Source of the DNA: JAEYXS01 sp943367715 | Lineage (GTDB): Bacteria > Verrucomicrobiota > Verrucomicrobiia > Limisphaerales > JAEYXS01 | Length of the DNA stretch: 64,000 bases | Assembly: GCA_943367715.1 (NCBI GenBank) | Contig: CALRJY020000016.1 | Span: forward strand, 1-64,000 | Direction: 5' to 3' | In this document: one piece after another, positions 35,552 through 43,965 of the stretch | Layout: each line of letters begins with the position of its first letter | Numbering within the stretch: position 1 is the stretch's first letter | The notes under the pieces: model-generated | What the model was told of the DNA's origin: nothing | Databases searched by the model: none | What the model saw: only the letters and a program-made list of their open reading frames with translations | Position numbers and translations under genes: made by a program

Positions 35552-36664
35552 ATGCGAAACATGCGATTTATCTGGAGAGCAGCCATCTGCTTGATGGCAT
35601 TCACGGTTTGCGCCCAAGCGGCGGAACTGAAAACCAAGAATGTCATCCTCATCACGTTGGATGGGTTGCGGTGGCAGGAGGTATTCAACGGGGCTGAGGA
35701 GTTGTTGCTGAACAAGGCAAACGGTGGCGTGCGGGACACCAATGGGGTAAAGGCAACGTATTGGCGCGATACGCCGGAGGCACGACGTGAGGTGCTGATG
35801 CCGTTTCTATGGAGTGTGGTGGCCAAGCAGGGGCAATTGCTCGGCAACACGAACAAGGGCAGTGCGGTGCGGGTGACGAACGGGATGAATTTTTCCTACC
35901 CGGGCTACAACGAACTGCTCTGTGGTTTTCCTGACCGACGGATCAACAGCAATGCGAAACGGCCGAATCCGAATGTGACGATGCTGGAATGGTTGAACGG
36001 GAAACCCGCTTACAAAGGCAAGGTGGTGATGTTCGGTTGCTGGGATGTTTTCCCGTATATCATCAATGTGGAACGGAGCGGTTTGCCGGTGTATGCGGAC
36101 CAGGAGTCGTTCCGAAAATTGCCGCCAAGCAGCAACAATCGATTGCTGGGGGATCTGGCGAATGACTCGGTGGCGGTGTTCAAGGGGGTGCTGCCGGATT
36201 CTTTTGTTTATCACGCAGCCGTAGAGCATTTGCGTACGCAGAAGCCGCGCATGATGTATCTGTCTTTTGGTGACACGGACGACTGGGCGCATGAAGGTAG
36301 ATACGATCTGGTGCTCGAGTCTGCGCGGCTGGCGGATGGAATGATCCGGCGCATGTGGGAGACGGTGCAGTCGCTTCCGGAGTATAAAGACCAGACGACT
36401 TTTATCATCACCGCCGATCATGGGCGTGGCGCCGGACCGAGCGACTGGAAAAACCATGGTGCGGCGACGATCGGTGCGGATCATATCTGGATCGGCGCAC
36501 TCGGGCCGGACACGGCGGCGCTGGGTGAGCGCACGAACTTGAGCAACTTCGGGCAGAACCAGATCGCGGCGACAATTGCGGCGTTATTGGGTGAAGACTA
36601 CTGCGCGGAGGTGCCGCAAGCGGGCCAGCTGCTGCAAGAGTTGATCAAGCGCAATGGCAAATGA
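35552..36664 (+). CDS. Secreted alkaline-phosphatase-superfamily phosphodiesterase
   Basis: The 370-residue protein has a signal peptide (about 1-25), then VILITLDGLRWQEVFNG (metal Asp), TNGMNFSYPGYNELLCGF (likely nucleophile Ser/Thr), FGDTDDWAHEGRYD and FIITADHGRGAGPSDWKNHG (metal Asp/His). This is the phosphodiesterase/phosphoglyceromutase branch of the alkaline phosphatase superfamily. The substrate is unknown. A ribosome-binding site TAGGACC precedes the ATG. Confidence 0.82.
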   Translation: MRNMRFIWRAAICLMAFTVCAQAAELKTKNVILITLDGLRWQEVFNGAEELLLNKANGGVRDTNGVKATYWRDTPEARREVLMPFLWSVVAKQGQLLGNTNKGSAVRVTNGMNFSYPGYNELLCGFPDRRINSNAKRPNPNVTMLEWLNGKPAYKGKVVMFGCWDVFPYIINVERSGLPVYADQESFRKLPPSSNNRLLGDLANDSVAVFKGVLPDSFVYHAAVEHLRTQKPRMMYLSFGDTDDWAHEGRYDLVLESARLADGMIRRMWETVQSLPEYKDQTTFIITADHGRGAGPSDWKNHGAATIGADHIWIGALGPDTAALGERTNLSNFGQNQIAATIAALLGEDYCAEVPQAGQLLQELIKRNGK

Positions 36665-36672
36665 GGGATGGA

Positions 36673-37095
36673 TCAGCCTTGGCTGATTTTCCTAAGTCCA
36701 AGCGCTGAGAGAATCGTGGCCAGCAAAGAGACGGTCAGCAGTGACACTGAAAGGCTGTCGGTACCAGTTTCCAAAGCGCTGACCTTGGGTTTCTTGGGGT
36801 GAACGTAAACCGTGACTTTACTGCCTTCGGTAAACGTGGTGTTGGATCGCCCGCTTAATTTGAAAGCGCGACGAGTGCCTTGTAACAGTGCGCCAGAAGA
36901 AGTGTATTGATATGCAATTCGGGATGGCCTGCCGCCTTTGGCGTCAGCGCCAGAGTTGACGATGGTTCCGGTGATTTGCGGCCATTTTCGAGAGGATACT
37001 CCTCGATAGACGTATTCTCCGACCAGCAGGGAGCAGGTGAACCACATGAGCAGCATCAACCACAACAGGACGCGGGCTTGCTTGTGCTCATTCAT
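36673..37095 (-). CDS. DUF3592-like membrane protein
   Basis: The 140-residue protein has an N-terminal membrane helix (about 8-28), a beta-rich middle (WPQITGTIVNSGAD ... YQYTSSGALLQGTRRAF ... GSKVTVYVHPKKPKVS) and a C-terminal membrane helix. This is the layout of DUF3592 proteins. The ATG at 37095 was chosen over a GTG three codons upstream. It follows the kinase fusion gene on the same strand by 12 bp and may be the last gene of that unit. Confidence 0.6.
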   Translation of the reverse strand: MNEHKQARVLLWLMLLMWFTCSLLVGEYVYRGVSSRKWPQITGTIVNSGADAKGGRPSRIAYQYTSSGALLQGTRRAFKLSGRSNTTFTEGSKVTVYVHPKKPKVSALETGTDSLSVSLLTVSLLATILSALGLRKISQG

Positions 37096-37107
37096 GATCA
37101 GCACAGC

Positions 37108-40100
37108 TTACGTCCATTTGCACAAACTATCCACATAAGCCGCAGAACCATCGCGGAGCCAGCCATCGAGTTGCGCTGGATCTTTTAGCTGCTGCCCACG
37201 CGAACGCGGGACAACGACGAAACGGCTGTCGATCTCCGGCAAGGCAGTGAGGTCGCCCCAGAGTTTCTCGAATTGCGCTACTGGGAAAACGTCTTCCTGA
37301 CCATGCCCCCAGCGCTTCTTCACATCTTTCAGAGTGATGTAAGTGGGGAGCTTGGCGGCCAAAGTGCGGATGGCGGCGGTAATCTTTGAATCGTCAGCCG
37401 AGACAATGTCCTCGCGCGTCAGCCCCATCACGGCGAGGAACTTATCGATATCGATCCACGCGGTGTTCGAGTTGTAGTAGCTCAGGCGGAACTCGGCTTC
37501 TTCGCGCGGCATGGCGAGACCTTCGACGAAACGCACACGGCCATTTACCTTAGCCAATCCGCCGCCGCGATCTTCCAGTCGACGAGTGATGACTTCAAAG
37601 GTGAGACAGGCACCGCTCTGGATGTGCTGGCCGAGCAGGGCGGGATCGGGATTGGCACCGAGCGTATCGATATTATGCAGCATCAGGTATTTGAGCTGCG
37701 GACGTTCTTTCAACAATGCGGCCATCACACCATTGCGCAGGAGGTTCGGCACTTCGTAGAAGTGGCCGACGGGGTGGAGGCATTGGAGGGGAAGATTGTC
37801 GGTGTAATCGCTGGCTTCACCGGCACTCCGGGCCCAATTCATGAGGGCGTGGCGCAGGCTTTCGCGGACTTTCTGTTGCTGCTCGTCCAGCCGTTGCTGC
37901 GGCATCTCTTCCCACTGAAAACGCAGGTCGCGCACCGTGGGGATGAGGCGTTGGCCAACGCTCTTGCCGGGGGAGAGATGAAGCGGGCCTTCGTAGCCGT
38001 AGTTCTTAACACGGGAAAGAAATTCAACTGTGGGCTGATGTGTCAGATAACCCGTGGTGAAAACGTGCGGGATGCTGATGCCGTATTGCTGCGAAGCCTG
38101 ACGTGACTTGGCCAGATGCGTTTCGATAAAGGTGCGGTGTTTGCCGGCCAGCTTGGCAAAGGGATGCAGGGCTTTGCACGTGCCAGCGCCACCGGTCCAG
38201 CGGGAGCCCGCACCGGCAGCAAGGCTGATGATGGCGAGTTCGCCATTGCGCAGGGCGGCTTCGCCGAGATTTACGATTTCGGATTTACGATTTACGAGGT
38301 CTTCGGAAAATTCGGTGACTTCCGAGGCAGAGACGTCTTCAATCTGGGTGTCGGCGCGGAGGCGGTTTTGGGCCAGGCCGATGCGGCCTTCTTTAAGATC
38401 GGTGCGGATCTGTTCGTGTTGGTTGCGGTCGAAGCCGTTTTGTTCGAGCAGTTCGTCGAGCGAGGCACCTTGGGTCTTCTCCGATTTACCTTTGGGCAGG
38501 AGGACATCGAAGAGGTTTTGCACCATGCCGCGCAGCTCAGGTTTGTTGCGGGCGGCAGCACCGAACTTGTCGAGTTCAGCGCGACGGGCGACGGGCAGGG
38601 ATTGCAAGTCCTGACGGAGCATGCCGGGGACGGTGAGCGCGTAATAGTTCGCAGGCATGATGGCGTGATCGCCATGCAGGAGATCGGCGACGGTGCCGTG
38701 CTCGTTGATGCTGTAATCAAAGACCACGGGGTCCATAGCGAAGGGGAGGGCGTGTTGCAGTTCACGCTTGGTTTCCAGCATGATCTGGAGCATGCGTCGT
38801 TGCGCTTCGCGTTTGCGCTCCGGCGCGAAGATGAAGCCCATGCCGCCACCGCTCATGCCGCCGAGCATCCAGAAGCCCCAGAAATCCTGGCCAAAGGCGG
38901 CTTCGGCTTTCGCGATCAATTGCTCGGTGAAATAGGTGGAGGCCCAAGGGATGATGGTCTGGATGGGCTTGCGGAAATTGCGCGTAGTGGCGGCACCGAC
39001 GGCTTTGATGTCACCGCGTTTCAGTGCGTTGATGACTTCATCCAACACTCCGAGGGCTTCCTGGCGACCGTGCCATTCGGCTTCGGAACGCAGGAGGTAT
39101 TTCTCGGTGACCATCTCGAGGATGGGGCCGACGTTTTGTGCCATGCCGCCGTGGACGACGACGAGCGAGTCTTGCAGAGCTTGGCGGGCGGAATCGGGAA
39201 TCTCCTCGCGACTGAAGACGTGGTGTGTGGGCATCAGGCGGCCGCGGGAAATGCTGAATTCCGGGTCTTCCTCGTGGGCAGCGACGCCGGTGATGAGTTT
39301 GATGCCGGGCCAGACGCCGCCGGAATCTTGCCAGCCACCGCCGGAGCCGCCGAGCCATTCACCCAACAAAGCGCGAGCGAGAACGAGGCGGCGTTCGGGT
39401 TCTTCGAGCGGGCCGGTCAATGAGGCGGCTTGGCCGGTGGAGCGCATGCAGACGCTGATGAGCGAGCCGAGGAGATTGGTGCTGACGGCGAGGCGTGAAC
39501 CTTTCGGGATGTCGTTCACGCAGGAGACGATCTCCAAGCCGCGACCTGGGCCGACAATGCGGGCGAGGAGTTCACCAAGAGATTGGCCGGAGCCTTCGAT
39601 GCCCGGAGGCACAATGCCAGCGGCAATCACAGCGGCTTTCAGGAGGCCGAGATAATCTTTGGCGAAATCGAAGATGTCGCTGAGAGAATTGATGTCTGCC
39701 GTAGCGCCGAGGTCCACGGAGGTGAGGCGGAGGACGGGTTCATCAATGACGCGGAGCCAAGCGCTGACGGGTGGGCGGGTGGTGGTGTCGCGGCCGTGCA
39801 CGCCGAGGTCCACGGAGATGTTCAGGACTTTCGCGCCTTCGGGATAATCCATCCCGAGGAAGAAAATGTCCGACCATGCGGAGTGGGTGAGGTCCATGCG
39901 CACAGGGGTTTGCTCGCGCAGGATGGGGTAGGTGCCGTCGCTAGCGCGTTGGAGAAGCTCGGGGCGCAGGCGCAGGGGTTGATCGGCGGGATGGCCCATG
40001 CGGAACATCCATTGATTGCCGCGCACGGAGCGAACACTGCGGCGAACCTGATCGGCCAAGGTCTGGAAAGCGATGCGATGATAACCGGCGGCAAGGGCTG

Positions 40101-40509
40101 AACTGATGCCGTCGCTGGGGCCATCAGTGGCTTGGGATTTCAAGAAGATGTCGATGGCTTCTTCGAAACGGCGGTTTAGTAACTGTTCGTAGCCGGGGAA
40201 GGGGATTAAGGGAGACTGGACAGGCGGTGGCGCCTGTCCCACTACGGGGTGCGCAGGCGTGGGCGCCTGCGACACTGGGGTCGGGGCCAATCCGCCTATC
40301 TTTTTTGGGATGTGGAAGCGGTGCAGGGCGTAGAGGAAGAACAGGGCACGGACGCGTTCGTAGAGGTTGTCGGCCTGGCGACGGAAGGTGTCGAGTTCGG
40401 CGCAAGCGGCGAGCAGTTCATCCAATGACGCGGCGCGGGCGAAGGCGTCGAGGGACTGGTTACGCGTGGCGGCGTCCGGCGAAGTGATGAGGTGCAGCAA
40501 AGAACTCAT
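37108..40509 (-). CDS. GHMP sugar kinase fused to a UDP-sugar pyrophosphorylase-like domain
   Basis: The 1133-residue protein appears to phosphorylate a sugar at C1 and then activate it with a nucleotide. The GHMP part (about 170-640) shows GGSGGGWQDSGGVWPGIK near residue 388, as in fucokinases, and GGMSGGGMGFIFAP near 553. The C-terminal part (about 745-1133) is a UDPGP-family nucleotidyltransferase: ISLAAGAGSRW, GTCKALHPF and YLMLHNIDTLGA. The order is opposite to Bacteroides Fkp. A Pro/Ala/Val-rich stretch (about 72-100) is encoded by palindromic repeat DNA, and a second low-GC repeat lies in the linker near residue 740. A second nucleotidyltransferase gene lies 18 bp upstream. The sugar cannot be read off. 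Confidence 0.75.
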   Translation of the reverse strand: MSSLLHLITSPDAATRNQSLDAFARAASLDELLAACAELDTFRRQADNLYERVRALFFLYALHRFHIPKKIGGLAPTPVSQAPTPAHPVVGQAPPPVQSPLIPFPGYEQLLNRRFEEAIDIFLKSQATDGPSDGISSALAAGYHRIAFQTLADQVRRSVRSVRGNQWMFRMGHPADQPLRLRPELLQRASDGTYPILREQTPVRMDLTHSAWSDIFFLGMDYPEGAKVLNISVDLGVHGRDTTTRPPVSAWLRVIDEPVLRLTSVDLGATADINSLSDIFDFAKDYLGLLKAAVIAAGIVPPGIEGSGQSLGELLARIVGPGRGLEIVSCVNDIPKGSRLAVSTNLLGSLISVCMRSTGQAASLTGPLEEPERRLVLARALLGEWLGGSGGGWQDSGGVWPGIKLITGVAAHEEDPEFSISRGRLMPTHHVFSREEIPDSARQALQDSLVVVHGGMAQNVGPILEMVTEKYLLRSEAEWHGRQEALGVLDEVINALKRGDIKAVGAATTRNFRKPIQTIIPWASTYFTEQLIAKAEAAFGQDFWGFWMLGGMSGGGMGFIFAPERKREAQRRMLQIMLETKRELQHALPFAMDPVVFDYSINEHGTVADLLHGDHAIMPANYYALTVPGMLRQDLQSLPVARRAELDKFGAAARNKPELRGMVQNLFDVLLPKGKSEKTQGASLDELLEQNGFDRNQHEQIRTDLKEGRIGLAQNRLRADTQIEDVSASEVTEFSEDLVNRKSEIVNLGEAALRNGELAIISLAAGAGSRWTGGAGTCKALHPFAKLAGKHRTFIETHLAKSRQASQQYGISIPHVFTTGYLTHQPTVEFLSRVKNYGYEGPLHLSPGKSVGQRLIPTVRDLRFQWEEMPQQRLDEQQQKVRESLRHALMNWARSAGEASDYTDNLPLQCLHPVGHFYEVPNLLRNGVMAALLKERPQLKYLMLHNIDTLGANPDPALLGQHIQSGACLTFEVITRRLEDRGGGLAKVNGRVRFVEGLAMPREEAEFRLSYYNSNTAWIDIDKFLAVMGLTREDIVSADDSKITAAIRTLAAKLPTYITLKDVKKRWGHGQEDVFPVAQFEKLWGDLTALPEIDSRFVVVPRSRGQQLKDPAQLDGWLRDGSAAYVDSLCKWT
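38268..38297. repeat. AT-rich tandem repeat inside the kinase fusion gene
   Basis: Two direct copies of GATTTACGATT (38268 and 38282) lie in the region encoding the linker between kinase and nucleotidyltransferase domains. The translation contains an RKSEIVN-type peptide. The low GC contrasts with the flanks. Confidence 0.55.
40218..40271. repeat. Palindromic repeat pair inside the kinase fusion gene
   Basis: Two hairpins, ggacaggcg-gtgg-cgcctgtcc (40218-40239) and cgcaggcg-tggg-cgcctgcg (40252-40271), are joined by a cactacgg segment. The same caggcg...cgcctgt.cactacgg unit occurs between genes at 45401-45426. Here it lies in frame and encodes a Pro/Ala/Val-rich stretch. Confidence 0.7.
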
Positions 40510-40527
40510 GGGAGGCGTGCGGGTTCT

Positions 40528-41376
40528 TTACTTGGCGCGTTGGGCGAGGAGTTCGAGCAATTGCGCGAGGACTTCGCTGCGGTCTTTGCCTTCGAGGGCG
40601 AGGGCGAGTTGGGCGGTTAGGACACCGTAACGGGCACCGAGATCATAGCGCGCACCAACAACTTCAAAGGCGAGGTAGTGTTCCTGTCGGGCAAGCTGGG
40701 CCAAGGCAGAAGAGAGCGGGAGTTTCTCGCCGGACTTCAAGGTGCTGAGTTGCTTGTCGAGGATGCTGAAAATTGTGGGTGTGATGACGTGCAGGCCGAA
40801 AAGGCAGAGGTAATGACCCGCACGCAGGCCGGGGACGACGAGTTGCTGCTCGGCTAAAGTAGGCGTGGGTTTCTCCAAGACGTTTTGGACTTCGTAGAGG
40901 CCTTTGCCACCGGAGACCAGTTTACCGCCGATGGCACCGTAGTTGGGCAATTCGCGCTCCTTGGTCGGTTGCACCCCGGAGACGGCGCATTCTTGCTGAG
41001 CGGCGATGGTGACCAATTGCTTTGCGCAACTGACATCGGTGCGGCTGACCCAGAGGTGATCGCCGACGAGGTGAAGGAAGGACTGATCGCCGACGAATTC
41101 GCGGGTGCAGAAGATGGCGTGACCGTAGCCGCGAGGGTCGCGTTGCTCGATAAACTGGACCTTGCGGGAGTGCTCTCCAGCGGCGGTGGCGTAGGCGGAG
41201 GCATCGCCGGGGGCGATGACCACAGCGATCTCCTCGCAACCGGCGCTGACGGCCTCGTTCAAGAGGATGTGCAGGGCGGTGCGGGATTCGCCATCGCGGT
41301 CCACAAGGGTTTGGAGGGCGAGAGCGCGTTGGTTGCGCCCGGCGGCGGTGATGACTGCTTTCCTGACGTCACGCAT
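40528..41376 (-). CDS. GalU-like nucleotidyltransferase with altered signature loop
   Basis: The 282-residue protein has the GT-A nucleotidyltransferase layout of GalU: VITAAGRNQRALALQTLVD at the start, EAVSAGCEEIAVVIAPGD, QRDPRGYGHAIF and the metal-binding Asp in LVGDHLWVS. The usual G-x-GTR-x-x-P...K loop is changed: the GT and the Lys are missing, so activity is uncertain. The ATG at 41376 starts the domain directly; a longer frame upstream looks non-coding. It forms an operon with the kinase-nucleotidyltransferase gene (18 bp gap). Confidence 0.75.
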   Translation of the reverse strand: MRDVRKAVITAAGRNQRALALQTLVDRDGESRTALHILLNEAVSAGCEEIAVVIAPGDASAYATAAGEHSRKVQFIEQRDPRGYGHAIFCTREFVGDQSFLHLVGDHLWVSRTDVSCAKQLVTIAAQQECAVSGVQPTKERELPNYGAIGGKLVSGGKGLYEVQNVLEKPTPTLAEQQLVVPGLRAGHYLCLFGLHVITPTIFSILDKQLSTLKSGEKLPLSSALAQLARQEHYLAFEVVGARYDLGARYGVLTAQLALALEGKDRSEVLAQLLELLAQRAK

Positions 41377-41447
41377 AAGTGATTCGGGTGGATGATGCTG
41401 GAGAAGGGGGGTTGACGCGAGGAGAAATGCCAGGGCCGGACAATATG

Positions 41448-41459
41448 GCAAGCGCTTGC
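41448..41459. promoter_or_regulatory. LacI/GalR-type operator candidate
   Basis: The 12-bp palindrome gcaagcgcttgc, in the context TGGCAAGCGCTTGCAG, matches the TGnAAnCGnTTnCA pattern of LacI-family operators. It lies between the divergent nucleotidyltransferase gene (start 41376) and the cytochrome gene (start 41662). No LacI-family gene is in the window. Confidence 0.45.
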
Positions 41460-41661
41460 AGGGGAGCGGAATAAATAGCAGGCGGAGCTTGAATAAAACC
41501 GAATAACCGGCAGGATTGTAGCGTCTCCTTATTGTCGATTTATGAGTTTGCCGAAAGCGCAGCGTTCAACGGCTGCTAATGGATATGAGAAATGCCTTGA
41601 AAAAGGCATGGTTGGGGATGTTTCGCGGGCTTCGGCGGTTGTTTTTAGAGGGGTGATATCA

Positions 41662-43965
41662 ATGTCATATTTGCGGGTGATGGTTTGGGCATTGTTCGCG
41701 GGGATTTATCTGATCGGTTCCAGCGGGTTTGCGGCATCGATATTCAGCAAGAAGACGCCGACAGGGGCGGAGATCTTCAAAAAGCAGTGTGCCAGCTGTC
41801 ACGGTAAGGCGGGCGAGGGTGTGCATGGGAAGTACGATGACGCGTTGCACGGAGACTGGTCGGTGGAAAAGCTGGCACGGGTGATTGACCGGACGATGCC
41901 GGAGGACAAGCCGGATTCCTTGAACGCCGAGGGAGCGATGGCGGTGGCGAAGTATGTCTACGATTCGTTTTATTCCAGGGAAGCGCGGGCACGGAACAAT
42001 CCCGCTAGAGTGGAACTGGTGCGCTTGACGAACCAGCAGTATGTGAACACGGTGGCGGATTTGCTGAAGGGTTTCTCGAATGACGAGACGAAGATCGGGA
42101 CGGAGCGCGGCTGGCGCGCGACCTATTTCAATAACCGGGGACTTGGGCGCAAGGTGTTTGACCGGACGGACCCTTTGGTGAATTTCGATTTCGGCACAGA
42201 AAATCCGGATCCACGGATCACGGCCACGAACGAGTTCTCCATCCGGTGGCAGGGATCGCTGATCGCGGAGGAGTCGGGGACGTATGAGTTCATCTTGAAG
42301 ACGCCGAACGGCACGCGGCTTTGGGTGAACAATGTCAATGAGAGCGAACCTTTGATCGATGGATGGGTGACCTCCGGCCAGACGGAATATAAGGCTACCA
42401 TCAAGCTGATCGGCGGGCGGGTGTATCCGCTGATGCTGGACATGTTCAAGTTCAAGGAGGCGACGGCGTCCATCGCGCTCGAATGGGTGCCGCCACATGG
42501 GGCGCAGCAGTTGCTGCCGGCGCGCAATGTCTCGCCGGCGCAAACACGCTCCACGTTCGTGCTGAACACACCGTTTCCGCCGGATGACAGCAGCGTGGGT
42601 TATGAACGCGGGGTGAGCATCTCAAAGGCTTGGGATGAGGCGACGACGCAAGCGGGAATCGAGGTGGCGAATCATGTGATCGCGCGGATGGACCGGTTCA
42701 CACGCAGCAAGCCTAATGATACCGACCGGGCGGCGAAGGTAGAAGCGTTCTGCAAAGACTTCGTGCAGGCGGCGTTTCGGATGCCATTGACGGAGGAGCA
42801 GAAGCAAATCTATGTCAGCGCGCATTTCGCGGATGGAAAAGATCTGGATACGGCAGTGAAGCGGGTGGTGTTGCTGGCGCTGAAATCGCCGCAGTTCCTG
42901 TATATCGGCCTGGAAGAGAACAAGGCGAATCCGTATGCAGTGGCCACACGGCTATCCTATGGGCTGTGGGATTCGCTGCCGGACAAGGAACTGCTCAAGC
43001 AGGCGGCGGAAGGCAAGCTGAGCACGCCGGAGCAGGTGACGTTGCAGGCGCAAAGGATGCTGACGGATGCGCGGGCCAAGGCGAAGATGCAATATTTCCT
43101 GCATCACTGGCTGCAGATGGACCAGGTGGAAGACATCGCAAAGGATGGAAAGCTATTTCCGGGGTTCACGCTGGAGATCATCGCGGATCTGCGGACGTCG
43201 CTGAATCTTTTCCTGGAGGATGTGGTGTGGAACAGTAACGCGGATTACCGGCAATTGTTGCTCTCCGATACGCTGTATATGAACGAGCGGCTGGCGAAGT
43301 TCTACGGAGTGCCGACGGAGGCGAAGGATAATTTCGTGAAGGTGAAGCTGGACCCAGCGCAGCGTTCCGGGGTGGTGACACATCCGTATCTGCTGGCGGC
43401 GTTCTCGTATCAGAAATCGACGTCGCCGATCCATCGGGGTGTGTTTCTGACGCGGAAGATTGTGGGCCGTTCGCTGAAGTCCCCGCCGGTGGCGGTGGCG
43501 TTTGAAGAGGCGAAGTTCTCGCCGCATCTATCGATGCGGGAGAAGGTGGTGCAGCTGACGAAGTCGGACAATTGCCAGACCTGTCATGCAGTGATCAATC
43601 CGCTGGGTTTCAGCCTGGAACTGTATGATGCAGTGGGGCGTTTCCGCACGACGGAGAATGGCAAGCCGGTAAATGCGGCGAGCGATTACATGACGGACGA
43701 TGGGCAGACCGTGCGGCTCTCGGGGGCGCGGGATGTGGCGGAGTTCGCGATCAAGAGCGATCTGGCCTTGAATGGATTTATCGAGCAGTTGTTTCATCAG
43801 ATCGTGAAACAGCAGATCATGGCGTATGGTCCGGAAGTGATGGATGGCTTGCGCCACTCTTTTGTGGAATCGGGCTACAACATACAGAAGCTGGTGGTGG
43901 AGATCGCCACGCTGGCGGCAGTGCAGGACAGTGAGAAAAACGTCATCGGGAAGAAAAAGACATGA
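41662..43965 (+). CDS. Secreted cytochrome c-like protein with PA14 and DUF1587/1592/1595/1588/1585
   Basis: The 767-residue protein has a signal sequence, a haem-binding CASCH near residue 34, a DUF1587-like region (RVELVRLTNQQYVNTVADLL), a PA14 domain (about 155-290; FSIRWQGSLIAEESGTYEF), then DUF1595 (FCKDFVQAAFRMPLTEEQK), DUF1592 (ATRLSYGLWDSLPDKELL), DUF1588 (RSGVVTHPYLLAAFSYQKSTSPIHRG) and DUF1585 at the end, with a second CQTCH. This set is typical of PVC bacteria and may act in extracellular polysaccharide oxidation, though that is not proven. The ATG at 41662 follows GAGGGG. It overlaps the DUF1552 gene by ATGA. Confidence 0.88.
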   Translation: MSYLRVMVWALFAGIYLIGSSGFAASIFSKKTPTGAEIFKKQCASCHGKAGEGVHGKYDDALHGDWSVEKLARVIDRTMPEDKPDSLNAEGAMAVAKYVYDSFYSREARARNNPARVELVRLTNQQYVNTVADLLKGFSNDETKIGTERGWRATYFNNRGLGRKVFDRTDPLVNFDFGTENPDPRITATNEFSIRWQGSLIAEESGTYEFILKTPNGTRLWVNNVNESEPLIDGWVTSGQTEYKATIKLIGGRVYPLMLDMFKFKEATASIALEWVPPHGAQQLLPARNVSPAQTRSTFVLNTPFPPDDSSVGYERGVSISKAWDEATTQAGIEVANHVIARMDRFTRSKPNDTDRAAKVEAFCKDFVQAAFRMPLTEEQKQIYVSAHFADGKDLDTAVKRVVLLALKSPQFLYIGLEENKANPYAVATRLSYGLWDSLPDKELLKQAAEGKLSTPEQVTLQAQRMLTDARAKAKMQYFLHHWLQMDQVEDIAKDGKLFPGFTLEIIADLRTSLNLFLEDVVWNSNADYRQLLLSDTLYMNERLAKFYGVPTEAKDNFVKVKLDPAQRSGVVTHPYLLAAFSYQKSTSPIHRGVFLTRKIVGRSLKSPPVAVAFEEAKFSPHLSMREKVVQLTKSDNCQTCHAVINPLGFSLELYDAVGRFRTTENGKPVNAASDYMTDDGQTVRLSGARDVAEFAIKSDLALNGFIEQLFHQIVKQQIMAYGPEVMDGLRHSFVESGYNIQKLVVEIATLAAVQDSEKNVIGKKKT

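Noticed and set aside
38116..39423. A 435-codon plus-strand frame opposite the kinase fusion gene
   Set aside because: Its composition is typical of an antisense shadow, and it lies over conserved GHMP motifs.
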